Source: Sodiomyces alkalinus F11 (lineage: Eukaryota; Ascomycota; Sordariomycetes; Glomerellales; Plectosphaerellaceae). From it: a stretch of 64,000 bases of DNA. The notes below the pieces were generated by a model. It was given only the letters and a program-made list of their open reading frames with translations, was not told the origin of the DNA and searched no databases. This document shows positions 21,113 to 31,800 of this stretch, piece after piece. The DNA is taken from assembly GCF_003711515.1 (NCBI RefSeq), contig NW_021167080.1, positions 2,315,394-2,379,393 on the forward strand, given 5' to 3'. How positions within the stretch are numbered: the first letter of the stretch is position 1; each line of letters opens with the position of its first letter. The position numbers and the translations under genes were made by a program.

Positions 21113-22285
21113 TCACCCCCGGTTGAGAGTATTGCCCGACCCCTTCGGATTAGCCTCGACAAACTCATCCCACGCCCGGGCCTTGTACGTCTCCTGATCC
21201 GCCTTCTCCACGTCATCCTCGTCCGGTTCGGGCCGGTTATAGCTGGACGCGCCACCGCCCTCGATGATGCCGCCCCTCCGCCTCTCCTCCTCAAGGTACT
21301 CCTCCACGCTCATGGTCGGGAGGTTGTGGCCGGGCCGGAACACGTTCCGCGTCATCTCCTGCCGCGACCCCACCAGCGTGAACGGCTGCAGCGGCTTCCC
21401 CGTCCTGGAGAGGAGCGGGCCGCCCACAACACTCTGCAACCGCCGCGGCGCCTCCACGCGGTCCGTGTACCCCGCGCCGCCGTCGCGCTCTTCCCGCCGC
21501 AGCCGCCGCCTCGCATCGTCCTCTACGTTCTGACCCGCCTGCTGCGGGAGCAACGCGGTCGGCATGCGCGCCGCCTGCGCAGCCAGCACCTCCAGCTCGC
21601 GGTTTAGGCCCTCCAGCCCCTGGAAGGCCATGTGCGCGGCGAACGACACTTCGGCCAGGTACAGTTCGCGGAGGATCTCGTCGTCGACTCCGCTGGCGGG
21701 GTCACCGTCTCCGTCGCCGTCGCCGTCGCCGTGGACTGCCTCGGCGTAGCGCGGGTCGCGGCGCAGCGTCGCCAGGCGGTCCTTGAGCAGTTTCTCGGCG
21801 CGGAAATTGGCGATTTTGGCATCGCGTCGCCGGGCTGGGTCGGCGGAGGTGACGGTGGAGAAGGAAAGCGGGTCGTCGGTGTAGCGTTCGTAGAGGGTCC
21901 GGTAGGGGCCTTGAAGGGCGTCGTACGCGTCGAGCAGCCCGAGAAACCGCTCGTATGCTTCCCTGACGCGGGAGAGGGCAGCGCGGCGGCGGGCAGGGTC
22001 TGACTCGGTTGTTTTCTGGTGTATTTCGGCAAGGTAATAGTTTGCGAGGAGATAGGGTAGGTCCGGGGTGGCAATATCGTCAAGAGGTTCGTTTGGGGAA
22101 AAGAGCGACACGCGGGAAATGGCCCTGAGAATCTCTTCATGTATTTGAATTGCGCTGAGAACGTCATCGGAGTATGAAGGGTTTGTAATGGGGCTAGAGT
22201 TCTCGAGAGCCAGGCGCTTTTCCTGGGCTTCAGCCCAGATCTGCTTGAGCGTCCGCGGCTGATTTGGATCCTGTCTGTCTGCCAT
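21113..22285 (-). CDS. tap42: TAP42/IGBP1 family PP2A-associated protein
   Basis: A single exon of 390 aa. The start is the ATG at 22285 (MADRQDPNQPRTLKQ); upstream in-frame sequence is not protein-like. TAP42 binds and stabilises PP2A-type catalytic subunits (PP2A, PP4, PP6) downstream of TOR. Seen here: the helical N-terminal half with IQIHEEILRAISRVSLFSPN, the LPYLLANYYLAEIHQ segment and RRDAKIANFRAEKLLKDRL. After it come a GDGDGDGDGD simple repeat and the family's C-terminal signature: PLQPFTLVGSRQEMTRNVFR, LPTMSVEEYLEEERRRGGI and a final DDVEKADQETYKARAWDEFVE. It shares a ~1-kb divergent promoter region with DCL1. A PP4 catalytic subunit, a family partner, lies at the right end of the window. 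Confidence 0.95.
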   Translation of the reverse strand: MADRQDPNQPRTLKQIWAEAQEKRLALENSSPITNPSYSDDVLSAIQIHEEILRAISRVSLFSPNEPLDDIATPDLPYLLANYYLAEIHQKTTESDPARRRAALSRVREAYERFLGLLDAYDALQGPYRTLYERYTDDPLSFSTVTSADPARRRDAKIANFRAEKLLKDRLATLRRDPRYAEAVHGDGDGDGDGDPASGVDDEILRELYLAEVSFAAHMAFQGLEGLNRELEVLAAQAARMPTALLPQQAGQNVEDDARRRLRREERDGGAGYTDRVEAPRRLQSVVGGPLLSRTGKPLQPFTLVGSRQEMTRNVFRPGHNLPTMSVEEYLEEERRRGGIIEGGGASSYNRPEPDEDDVEKADQETYKARAWDEFVEANPKGSGNTLNRG

Positions 22286-23301
22286 CTTTAGTCGTCGGAG
22301 TGTCCGCGTTGGCAGTTTGTCCGTGATGACGTGTTGGGGTCTTCGTTCTCGACCAAATTTCAAGACTCGGTGGAAGTTTGAGGGTAGTGGGAAAGTGACG
22401 GAGAAGCTGAAGTTCACTCAAGTTCCCGTACCTCAGATAGCTCCCCGCGGGAGGGGCATCTTATCTTATCTGGGATGTCAGTCCAGGGTACCTGGTACTA
22501 TGTACCTTATCTTATCAATCATCTTATCGACTTCTTATCCAAAATAGGTACCTAGGTACGTTCATGTCATTCCGGCGACCTTTCTTGGCTTGCCCTTTTC
22601 ACTCATATTTCTCATCTCGCTGTATCTCCTTCCCTTCACTGGTTTCTCTTCCTTACTCTTGCTACACCTTTGTCTCTTACTTTTCATGAAGCTTCCATGT
22701 CAAGCTGTGTGCTAAGAAACATAACGGATCAATACATCCAGGATAAGCGGAGCATTTTTTCTTTCTTTCCTTGTAAAGACGGACATTCCTATTCCTACTC
22801 TGCTGGATCACCATGCTTAATGCCGTCGTTTCTACCACCAAAGAAAGAGCATGCTTCTATTCTATTTGTTATTTGCTCCTTTGCCCTTCACCATTAACAA
22901 GCAAGAAAGCAAGAAGCAAATTAACAGCCATGACTAGCTCCTGCATGTTCATATTAACTGGGCAGTTCATCGTGATATATCATATTTTCTTTCCATAAGG
23001 TAGGTCTGTAGCAACTTTGGTGCGACTCTCCTCACTAACAGCCAGACTCTCAAGCAGGTAGGACCTTTTTCTTTTTTTGGGCAATGGTGGTGAGGATCGA
23101 ACTTGCCTTCACTCGATACCCCAAATCTTCTTTGCCTTTCACCTTCTTCGGCCCTTGGCTCTTCTGGGCTTCTGGGCTTCTGGGCTTTATATTGCCCTCC
23201 CGTCCTCTTCAAACCCCTATATTTGACTCCTTCTACCTCCCACACAGCGCGTCTGATCATATTTGGGCCCCTGAAGGCAGGGACCAGACCAAGTGGAAAT
23301 C
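22286..23301. other. Divergent promoter region TAP42 / DCL1
   Basis: 1 kb with no supported gene. It contains GGTACC-type palindromes (22487-22492 and 22545-22559), repeated CTTATC words around 22460-22540, and pyrimidine-rich segments toward DCL1 typical of fungal core promoters. Confidence 0.5.
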
Positions 23302-26300
23302 ATGGCCATACACGGCCAGCTCACCAGAAGGAAAGACATTTTGCCCCAGTCACCGGGAGAATCTGGAGAGAAGAACGATAGGACGGCCACAAAAGCATGT
23401 GCCAAACCTGGCGAGCGAGTCATGGGCAGCATTGCCGACACCTTTGGCAGCAGCAACTCCAAAATGGACGTACGGAAGCTCAGCGATAAGACAACTGGTA
23501 GCGACGATGACAACGGCAGCGCCGGCGACGGCGACAGCGACAGCAGTGACTCCCAGTCCTTCACTATCAACCCACCCAAGGCGCCTAAAACTTCGGAGAA
23601 GAAACGGGCGGACTATGCTGCCTTTCAAAGTTGGATCCACGATAACCGAGTCCAGAGACCCAATCAACCTGAGCCCATAACTCCTCGCGGTCCCAAAAGG
23701 CAGTCTGCATCGCTGCTTCATCAGGGACGGAGGATCATCAACAACCCTCGCGAATACCAGATGGAAATATTCGAAAGAGCAAAGAAGAAGAACATCATCG
23801 CAGTTCTTCCCACCGGATCTGGGAAAACTTTGATTGCCGCCATGCTCCTCCGCCATTGCCTCGAGAAGGAGATAGCAGACCGCCATGCCGGAAATCCGAA
23901 GCGAACCGCCTTCTTCCTAGTCGAGAAAGTGGCTCTGGTGAACCAGCAGCATGCCGTCCTCGAGTGCAACCTGGATTACCCCATTGCCCGTCTCTGTGGT
24001 GCCATGCTGGACCCATCATGGCACCAAGACGACTGGCAGCGCCAGTGGGATGACCACATGGTCGTCGTCTGCACCGCAGCCATCCTGCAGTCATGCCTCG
24101 CCAAATCCTTCATCCGCATAGACCAGGTCAACCTCCTCGTCTTCGACGAGGCCCATCACGCCAAGGGAAATCACCCCTACGCTCGGATCATCAAGGATTT
24201 CTATGTCTCCGAGCGAGACCTGACTCGGCGTCCGAGAATCTTCGGCATGACCGCATCCCCCGTCGATGCCCAAACAGACATCTCCACCGCCGCCATTCGC
24301 CTAGAAGGCCTGCTCCATAGCGAAATAGCCACCATCCCGGATGACGCCTTCTCCTACAAGGACGTCCAGAACGACATCAACGATCACGTCCTCATGTTCG
24401 ACTACCTGCCGGAGCCCTTTACGACCCCTCTCCACCTCAAGATCCAAAACCTCGTCCGCCGCAACAGGCTCTTTTCAGGCGCCCTGACGTTCTCGCACGC
24501 CTCGTCTGCTGTCCTTGGTCCCTGGTGCGTCGACCGCTTCTGGCAGCTGCTCCTGACCGAGGAGATGATCTCTAGGCTGGCTGCCAAGACGCGCTTAGAT
24601 TTCGACCTTGCATTATTTGGCCAGACCGAGTCGGCCGCCGTGGACCAGCTTCGTCAGGTCATCCGGGGACATTCATTCTCGGAGGTTTCCAGGTCGAAGG
24701 ACCACTTGTCGTCCAAGGTCATCGCTCTTCTCGATCTTCTCCAGGACCGCTTCAGAAATCCCACGTCTGACAAGTGCATCATCTTTGCGGACCAGCGGAA
24801 CACAGCTATACTTCTCGCCGACCTTCTCCGGCAGTCGGGAGTCGTTGTCAATAATCTACAAGCGGCTCCTTTGGTTGGAGGTCAGGCCGACGCTGGCCCC
24901 TTTTCCATGTCTTATCCCGATCAAGTCGACACGATCCTGCGGTTTAAACGAGGCCACCATAACTGTCTTGTTGCCACTTCCGTCGCGGAAGAGGGACTCG
25001 ACATCCCCGATTGCAACCTCGTTGTCCGCTTCGACAGAGTCACTTCGGTCATTCAGTACGTCCAATCCAGGGGTCGAGCTCGCCAACAAAACTCGGAGTA
25101 TGTCTGCATGATCGAGAGGGGGAAATGGAGCCACATAAAGTCGAGGAAGCAGGCTGCCGAGGATTACCTCTACATAAGGAGGTTCTGCAACTCCTTACCA
25201 GAGGACCGGAAAATACAGGGCTGGGATCCCGACGCCACCGCTGTTCACCTGGATCGCCACCGGGAGGTCCATGTCATTCCGTCGACCGGGGCTACGCTCA
25301 ACTGGAGCTCAAGCCTCGAGCTTGTTTCGAACTTTGTCTCGTCTCTCCAGGCCCACGATGAGGTCCTTTCCCCTTCCTATCTGGTTCTTCAGATTGGCCG
25401 CCAGTACATCTGCGAGGTCCAGTTGCCGTCGAAATCCCCCGTCCAGGCCGCTTCGGGCACGCCGCAAAAATCGAAAGCGGAGGCCCGGTGTTCGGCAGCC
25501 TTCGCTCTATGCATGGAACTCGTCCAGAAGAAATATGTCGACCATCATCTGCGGCCCGTCTTCGCAAAGACCTTGCCGGCCATGCGCAACGCACGCTTGG
25601 CTATCAGTTCTAGGAAAAGGGCCGAATACACCATGCGCACGAAGCCTCAGATCTGGTCGCGCCTTGGACCCGTCTCCTCGTCGCTCTTCGCCACCTTCCT
25701 GACGCTTGAGAGCCCTGAGGCCGTGGGCCGGTCCACTCGGCCGCTTGTCCTCCTGACCCGTGAGCGCCTTCCGGACCTCCCGGGCATCCCCCTCTTCTTC
25801 GGCAATGAGCGGGCCTCGACGGCTCGTCCCGTGGCTGTACCGGGCCCTTTACCGGTGACAGCAGATGACCTGGAATGCGTCAGGGTCTTCACATTGAGGA
25901 TCTTCAAGGACATATTCAGCAAGGAGTACGACGCCGGTGTGGAGGATCTTCCCTACTTTCTGGTACCCTCTTCCGTCCACCACCATGATCTCAGCTTTTC
26001 CGGAGCCACAGATCCTTCTTCCTGTATCGACTGGGGCCATCTGCGCTCCACCAGAGACTTGGAGTATCTTTCTTGGGACGAGACCTCGCCACCAAGCTTT
26101 TTCCGAGACAAGTTCGTCATCGATCCGTTCCGGGGAAACCGTAAACTGTACCTGAGAGGTGTCAGGGAGGACATGAAGCCCACGGACCAGGTGCCGGACG
26201 GTGTTCCAGACCCGGGATACCGGATGTGGAAGGACGTCGAACACAACATCAAGGAGTACAGCGTCAGCTTGTGGGCGTCTAGGCGTAAGGATCGGGTCTG

Positions 26301-28056
26301 GAGAGACAACCAACCCGTCATCGAGGCGGAAGTGGTGTCGATGCGACGGAACTTTCTCGGCGAGTTCGAGGAAGAAGAGGAGCCCGCCAACACCTGCTAC
26401 GTAATTCTGGAACCTCTTCACGTGTCGACGGTTCCGGCAGACGTTGCAGCGATGGCCCTCCTGTTCCCCGCCATCATGCACCGCATCGAAGACAACCTGA
26501 TCGCCCTCGACGCTTGCAAGATGCTGAAGCTGGAGATCCGTCCGGATCTGGCCCTCGAGGCCATGACCAAGGACTCGGACAACAGCGAAGACCACGACCA
26601 GGAAAAGATCAACTTCCAGGCGGGCATGGGGAAGAACTACGAGCGGCTAGAGTTTCTCGGAGACTGCTTCCTCAAGATGGCCACCACCATCGCGCTGTTC
26701 ACGCAGATTCCCGAGAACAACGAGTTTGAGTACCACGTTGAGCGAATGCTGCTCATCAGCAACCAGAACCTCCTGAATGTGGCCTTGAAGAAGAACCTAC
26801 AGGAGTTCGTCCGATCGCAGCAGTTTAACCGCCGAAGCTGGTACCCCGAGGGGCTGCGTCTGAAACGGGGAAAGGCGGCACGAGCCAGGGCGGTGCACTC
26901 CCTCGCCGACAAGTCCATCGCCGACGTCTGCGAGGCCCTCATCGGCGCCTCCTATCTGACCTACACGGAGGAGGAGGAGAAGGAGGAGGAGGAGGAGGAC
27001 TTTGACATGGCAGTCCGGGCCGTGACGGCGGTGGTCAGAAACAAGAACCACAAGATGTCGTCGTACAAGGACTATTATGCCCGTTTCCGGGTGCCAGACT
27101 GGCAAACGGCCGCGGGTACCCCCGACCAGCTCCGCGTGGTACGGGAGATCAAGGAGCAGATGGGGTACGAGTTTAAATCACCTGCGCTACTGCGGTGCGC
27201 CTTCAAACACCCGTCGTACCCTCGGCAGTACGAGAACGTCCCGAACTACCAGAGGCTCGAGTTCCTTGGCGACGCTCTGCTGGACATGGTGTGCGTCGAC
27301 TTTCTCTTCAAGAAGTTTCCCCACGCAGACCCGCAGTGGCTTACCGAGCACAAGATGGCCATGGTGGCCAACGAGTTTCTCGCCTGCCTCTGCGTCCACC
27401 TCGGGTTCCACCACCGCATCCTCCATTTGAGTCCTGGCATGTCCAGCCAGATCAAGGAGTACGTCGGAGACCTGCACCTCGTGCGGCGCGAGGCGGAACA
27501 CAATGCCGCGTCCCCCGACGAGGTGAAACCCAGCTACTGGATCCATGTGGACCAGCCGGGCCCCAAGTTCCTGTCGGACGTGGTGGAGGCGTACATCGGC
27601 GCCCTGTTCGTGGACTCGCAGTACGATTTCGGGCAAGTCCGCCGGTTTTTCGAGCAGCACGTCCGGCCGTTCTTCACGGACATGGCCCTGTACGACTCGT
27701 TCGCGAGCCGGCATCCCGTGACGACGCTGACGCACAAGATGCGAGAGGAGCTGGGCTGTCGGGACTGGCGGCTGCTCGTCAGCGAGGTGCCGCCCGCGGT
27801 GGACGAGGCCGGCGCGGCTAGCATGACGGACACGACGGTGGTGTGCGGGTTCATGGTTCACGGGCGCGTCTGCGTCCACGAGACGGCAGTCAGCGGCCGC
27901 CATGCCAAAATCGCGACTGCGAAGACGGCTTTGAAGAAGTTGGAGGAGACGGGTTGGAGGGAGGCGTTTCGGAAGGCGTTTGGCTGCGATTGTGATGGGA
28001 TGGGCGGCCGGGGTGGTGACGAGCTGCCTTTTCAGTTGACCGGCCAGACGGGCTAG
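23302..28056 (+). CDS. dcl-1: Dicer-like protein 1 (RNA-silencing endoribonuclease)
   Basis: An uninterrupted frame; the ATG at 23302 (A at -3, G at +4) gives 1584 aa, within the family range. It cuts long dsRNA into small RNAs for quelling and for meiotic silencing of unpaired DNA. In order: acidic Ser-rich N-tail; DExD/H helicase with PTGSGKT (about 170) and DEAH (about 282); helicase C with SVAEEGLDIP and QSRGRARQ; dimerisation domain (about 665-740); a PAZ-like region (about 860-1060); RNase IIIa with YERLEFLGD (about 1111) and ADVCEALIG; RNase IIIb with YQRLEFLGD (about 1314) and SDVVEAYIG; then a C-terminal dsRNA-binding-like segment ending near GCDCD. The catalytic Glu/Asp residues of both RNase III domains are present. 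A Glu-rich run sits between IIIa and IIIb. The LFDEAHHAK and HPYARII motifs and the Cys-Asp-Cys end favour DCL1 over DCL2. Confidence 0.95.
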   Translation: MAIHGQLTRRKDILPQSPGESGEKNDRTATKACAKPGERVMGSIADTFGSSNSKMDVRKLSDKTTGSDDDNGSAGDGDSDSSDSQSFTINPPKAPKTSEKKRADYAAFQSWIHDNRVQRPNQPEPITPRGPKRQSASLLHQGRRIINNPREYQMEIFERAKKKNIIAVLPTGSGKTLIAAMLLRHCLEKEIADRHAGNPKRTAFFLVEKVALVNQQHAVLECNLDYPIARLCGAMLDPSWHQDDWQRQWDDHMVVVCTAAILQSCLAKSFIRIDQVNLLVFDEAHHAKGNHPYARIIKDFYVSERDLTRRPRIFGMTASPVDAQTDISTAAIRLEGLLHSEIATIPDDAFSYKDVQNDINDHVLMFDYLPEPFTTPLHLKIQNLVRRNRLFSGALTFSHASSAVLGPWCVDRFWQLLLTEEMISRLAAKTRLDFDLALFGQTESAAVDQLRQVIRGHSFSEVSRSKDHLSSKVIALLDLLQDRFRNPTSDKCIIFADQRNTAILLADLLRQSGVVVNNLQAAPLVGGQADAGPFSMSYPDQVDTILRFKRGHHNCLVATSVAEEGLDIPDCNLVVRFDRVTSVIQYVQSRGRARQQNSEYVCMIERGKWSHIKSRKQAAEDYLYIRRFCNSLPEDRKIQGWDPDATAVHLDRHREVHVIPSTGATLNWSSSLELVSNFVSSLQAHDEVLSPSYLVLQIGRQYICEVQLPSKSPVQAASGTPQKSKAEARCSAAFALCMELVQKKYVDHHLRPVFAKTLPAMRNARLAISSRKRAEYTMRTKPQIWSRLGPVSSSLFATFLTLESPEAVGRSTRPLVLLTRERLPDLPGIPLFFGNERASTARPVAVPGPLPVTADDLECVRVFTLRIFKDIFSKEYDAGVEDLPYFLVPSSVHHHDLSFSGATDPSSCIDWGHLRSTRDLEYLSWDETSPPSFFRDKFVIDPFRGNRKLYLRGVREDMKPTDQVPDGVPDPGYRMWKDVEHNIKEYSVSLWASRRKDRVWRDNQPVIEAEVVSMRRNFLGEFEEEEEPANTCYVILEPLHVSTVPADVAAMALLFPAIMHRIEDNLIALDACKMLKLEIRPDLALEAMTKDSDNSEDHDQEKINFQAGMGKNYERLEFLGDCFLKMATTIALFTQIPENNEFEYHVERMLLISNQNLLNVALKKNLQEFVRSQQFNRRSWYPEGLRLKRGKAARARAVHSLADKSIADVCEALIGASYLTYTEEEEKEEEEEDFDMAVRAVTAVVRNKNHKMSSYKDYYARFRVPDWQTAAGTPDQLRVVREIKEQMGYEFKSPALLRCAFKHPSYPRQYENVPNYQRLEFLGDALLDMVCVDFLFKKFPHADPQWLTEHKMAMVANEFLACLCVHLGFHHRILHLSPGMSSQIKEYVGDLHLVRREAEHNAASPDEVKPSYWIHVDQPGPKFLSDVVEAYIGALFVDSQYDFGQVRRFFEQHVRPFFTDMALYDSFASRHPVTTLTHKMREELGCRDWRLLVSEVPPAVDEAGAASMTDTTVVCGFMVHGRVCVHETAVSGRHAKIATAKTALKKLEETGWREAFRKAFGCDCDGMGGRGGDELPFQLTGQTG

Positions 28057-28372
28057 GCGGAGTATTTCGTAGAATACGGCTCGCTAGGTATTACATGCTC
28101 CCTCAATGAATGCTGCCTCGTATGCTTCTCTCTCTCTATCTATATATATCTTTAACGGGTGCCTTTTTCCCCCTTTTAGGTGGCACCAGACCCGGGTTCA
28201 TGTACACATCCAACGACAGCGCACACCGCAGTATATCATCGTCTATCCACCCTAGTTACCTACCATAACGACAAATAATAATGCTAGGCAAAACGCTCAG
28301 ATAGATGAGTGAGGTAGGTGGATACGAAGAACCACCAGGTGAACCAGCATACTGACAAGTGGCGCGCCTCCC
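28057..28372. other. Convergent 3' flanks of DCL1 and the thioesterase
   Basis: 316 bp, no gene seen. A short TCTCTCTATCTATATATATC tract near 28130-28150. Confidence 0.55.
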
Positions 28373-29074
28373 TCACAGCTTCTCCCGAATGGCAACAAAC
28401 AGAGCATCACCCTTAGCCAGCACAGTGCCAGCCTCATCCTCGATGGTCCCGACGACGAAGACCTTCCGGCCCTCGATGCGGTCGATGCGGGCGCGGCAGA
28501 GGAAGGTACCCGGGCCGGGGACCGGGCGGATGAAGGTGGTGAGGAGCGAGGCGGTCATGAAAGGCGTGTTGGGGAGGGCGCCGCGTTGCTTGTTGATGGG
28601 GAAGAACATGCCGGTGACCTCGTCGAGGATGGTGGCGACGATGCCGCCGTGCACGGTGGAGGGGAAGCCGCAGAGGGTCTCGCTTAGGGAGACGAGGACT
28701 CGGAGGCTGCGGATGAGCGGGGCGGTGGTGGTGGTGGTGATCGTGGTTGTTGGTGTTGTAGTTGATTCTGGCGATTGCGCTGATGGCGGTTGTGCGGCGG
28801 GTAGAGGTGACGAGGGGGACAGGGAAGAGGAAGAGGAAGGGGTGGAGGAGGTAGTATTAGGCGGAGGTAGGTCGTAGATGGCGAGGAAGGCGGGGATGGT
28901 GTCCTTGGTGTTGAAGGTGCGGGAGAAGAGGTAGTCCTCTAGGTTCCGTTTAGAGAGGCGGCCTGGAGCCACGTCTATGAGGGTGTCCCCTTTTTCTTCT
29001 AGGTGGGCGGCGCACCACGGGATGGATTTGAAGTGGTGGTAGTCCGGGCTGGTGATAGCGCTGTGGGATCTCAT
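28373..29074 (-). CDS. PaaI-like hotdog-fold thioesterase
   Basis: A single exon of 233 aa, start MRSHSAITSPDYHHF. The C-terminal half has the 4HBT/PaaI motif HGGIVATILDEVTGMFF followed by FMTASLLTTFIRPVPGPG and a GRKVFVVGTIEDEAGTVLAKGDALFV strand pair. These proteins hydrolyse acyl-CoA thioesters; the substrate cannot be read from sequence. A Ser/Pro/Thr-rich insert (about residues 76-118, with runs of Ser and Thr) separates an N-terminal helix block from the hotdog domain. This insert is encoded by simple repeats and is probably a disordered loop. No clear targeting signal is seen. Confidence 0.88.
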   Translation of the reverse strand: MRSHSAITSPDYHHFKSIPWCAAHLEEKGDTLIDVAPGRLSKRNLEDYLFSRTFNTKDTIPAFLAIYDLPPPNTTSSTPSSSSSLSPSSPLPAAQPPSAQSPESTTTPTTTITTTTTAPLIRSLRVLVSLSETLCGFPSTVHGGIVATILDEVTGMFFPINKQRGALPNTPFMTASLLTTFIRPVPGPGTFLCRARIDRIEGRKVFVVGTIEDEAGTVLAKGDALFVAIREKL

Positions 29075-30819
29075 GATGGGAGTTGGGTCGGTGACGGATG
29101 GTTGAAAAAGGGAGGGGATCTATGAGAACTTTCATGTGATATTGTGAAACAGCTGTAGGAGCAAAGCCTGCGATGGAGAGAAGTAGAGGCGGGGCAGTGC
29201 GGAATACAGATAGTCCGACCCTGAGTGTTCTGAGTGTTTAAGCCGGCCCGAAACCTGCAAACTCGTCGGATGTCAGTCAAGGTACTTCGCTTCGTAAAGT
29301 AGATCGGAGCGAGCGGCAGTTGAATTCGACGCCGAAGTGACGATACCTCGTGATGATGGAGGATGAGTACTCATGCCTCGGCAGATCTGGCTTGGTACCT
29401 GACCCACTCATTTCTGGTCGGTTTATTATTACTTTTTAGGTCTAACACCTCAGCCAATAAAATAGACCGAAATGGAGCCACCGGATAACAACGATAATAA
29501 CGACGACAATAACGATAAAAGGACCACGACGACGTTCGTCCTTCTAGTAGCTTCAACAACGCCGAGCGCCAGCACCATTTCATTATCAGATTGAGGTAGG
29601 TATCCACTGTAGCTCGTCTCGTAGGCTCTCTTGTTGATTCGGTCAGGAAGGATGTCGACGACGGTCCTAATGTCGAGGAAGAATCTACGCGGAGATTCGC
29701 TAAGGTACTATGATTCTCGCGGCCTCGCCCCAGGTAAGGTAGCTGACGAAGAAGGGAAGCCAAGGGAAGTATTTAGCTTTGCCTGATCCGGCTCCTGGGG
29801 CCTTCTTCGTCTCCTTCCATTTGGTACATTCTAACTTCCTGAAGAAGGGAGGCTGCCGGCAGGCACGTTTGATCCTTCCTCCTCTGACTCTGCTCTGTTA
29901 AAGTCAACTTTCATTCGTGGCTCCTTCCAGGCGGGTGCGTCGGTAGTACCTGTCCTACTTCCATATAAGTAAGGTACCAGGTAGGTCGTTCTTGCTCCGT
30001 TTTTCCCTCCTTTCCCTTCTCTTCTCTTTCCCTCCCTCTAAGGTAACCTTTAAACGCTCTCCGTGGATCTACTCCCCCTTCCCCTCCCCCTTCCCTCCCC
30101 CTCCCCTTCCCCTTTGCTCCGCCTCGACCTGAATTACCTTATGACTCTGCGCTGACTTTCGGTCATTTTTGTGGAAGACTCACTTTGTCTTTTCCTGTCC
30201 CTACCTTATTCCGTTTCTCCTCTACCTTTAGTGCTACCGTCAAGAACTTTCGGTGCCGTCGACTCACCCACCCCCACACGTATATCCACCCCCTCTTCTT
30301 CCGCGCTAAATGACTGCAGGATAATGCGCCTTCCAGTTTTTTTTTCTTTTTAAAAAAAGGAAGTCATGTCGGGTCGGCCTTTCTTGTCAAACACAATCGG
30401 TGTCGTATGATGCCTTGGTGGTCTGGTAGCCATGTGGGAGGGTCAATGTGTAGCCCTCCTGACATTCCCTAACGTCTTCTCACGAGATCCGGGAACTTCA
30501 TGGGCAGCGATGCACGAACCAACCCTTGTTTTGCAGGGACGGAGCGTTGGGCCTGGCTGGCTGTCACCTCTCACCTCTTCCACCGAGTTTCACACTTACT
30601 TTTATACGACTTACACCGTACGTCAGCCATGAGCCCTCTGCACCTCAGACCTCAGACCTCAGGCCTTTGTTCTCACCTTTGCCCCTCGCACCGCACATGA
30701 ACAGATATATGACACTGTAGCACTCTTCAGCCTTCGAATATCTCCATATCCTTCTCGCTCTCCTATCTATGTCTCAGCGCTAGAAATCCTGCTCCATTTC
30801 CAACGCAAACCTAAATCCC
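29075..30819. other. 1.7-kb intergenic region with long pyrimidine tracts
   Basis: 30000-30125 is almost wholly C/T (TCCCTCC and CCCCTTCCCC units), a common fungal core-promoter sign. It lies about 700 bp before the next coding start, so the downstream gene may have a long leader or an unseen 5' exon. No supported frame. GGTACC at 29973-29978. Confidence 0.5.
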
Positions 30820-31800
30820 ATGTCCTACCACGCAGTGCCTATCACCCCTCCGCGTTCTCCCCTGCGCCAACGCCAACGCCAACGCCAACGCCATGCTTCC
30901 TTGCCTCCTCGGCCGGGGGGCATCCGTAAGGAATCTGATCTCCCCACAGAGTTATCCGAAGCCAAGATGGCGGCTATCAGGGGAGAAAAAGTTGCCGCAA
31001 ACCTACGTGCCCTATTCGACAACGAGACTTCCACCCATGTGAACCGCTCTTGGAGTTCTTCGTCATCCTATCCTCAGTTTCGCGAAAGTTCAGCGTCTTC
31101 ATCAGACCTCCCCCCGTTCCAGCGCAGCATATCCCTGGGTCTTGCGCAGGACCCCGGATATCATAATGGCTTGCATCGCATCCCTGGTCTTCGCGCGTCC
31201 TCTGGTTCCTCGCAGCCTTTGCGCCGTGACGTATACACTGGGAGCAACTCGAACGAAACAAACGACGCCCCTCGCAACGGTAGACCTCGGATGAGCGACT
31301 ATACTACCGTATCCGACGTTCCCCATATGAGCCTCCGGGCCATGAGAAGCCGTCACTCCGCCGCAACCGACGCCGAGGCAGACTGCACGGGCGACTCCTC
31401 GCCGGAGATAAATCCTACCTTCACAGATGTGTCTCCACTGATTCCTGCCATTCCGCGGCGCGCTCCTGAGTTGAGGGACACAGGTGGCAGGAAAACGACG
31501 CCGAAGCCTCAGAAGAAGACAAAGCCGTCATATTCCAGGCCCATCAAGCGGAAAGAGTCTACACCACGTCTGTATCTTCGCCGAGCCAAGTCAGTTCTAC
31601 ACACACGGCGAGTCATGATTCGCAGGTGGTTCAAGGGGATGCTACGACGGGACAAGAGAGACCCCGTGCCTCCTCCAGCTCCAGAAAGGCGTGTATGGTC
31701 TTCTCGGAAAGAAGGAAGCATTCCGCGACTAGCCAAGAGGTTGAGCCTCTTCTCCTTGCGGTCGCGGAAACGGGTCGGTGCAGATAACAAGTCGATATAG
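30820..31800 (+). CDS. Hypothetical basic, disordered protein
   Basis: A 326-aa frame, ATG at 30820. It begins MSYHAVPITPPRSPL, then a short QR dipeptide repeat encoded by a CGCCAA hexamer array (30863-30892). One helix-like block, ELSEAKMAAIRGEKVAANLRALFDNE (in full about residues 45-70), stands out. The middle is Ser-rich. The last third is strongly basic (RRAKSVLHTRRVMIRRWFKG). No known domain recognised. The frame is long, opens after a pyrimidine-rich promoter-like region and has reasonable codon use, so I accept it as a gene, but a missing 5' exon or a wrong call is possible. Confidence 0.55.
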   Translation: MSYHAVPITPPRSPLRQRQRQRQRHASLPPRPGGIRKESDLPTELSEAKMAAIRGEKVAANLRALFDNETSTHVNRSWSSSSSYPQFRESSASSSDLPPFQRSISLGLAQDPGYHNGLHRIPGLRASSGSSQPLRRDVYTGSNSNETNDAPRNGRPRMSDYTTVSDVPHMSLRAMRSRHSAATDAEADCTGDSSPEINPTFTDVSPLIPAIPRRAPELRDTGGRKTTPKPQKKTKPSYSRPIKRKESTPRLYLRRAKSVLHTRRVMIRRWFKGMLRRDKRDPVPPPAPERRVWSSRKEGSIPRLAKRLSLFSLRSRKRVGADNKSI

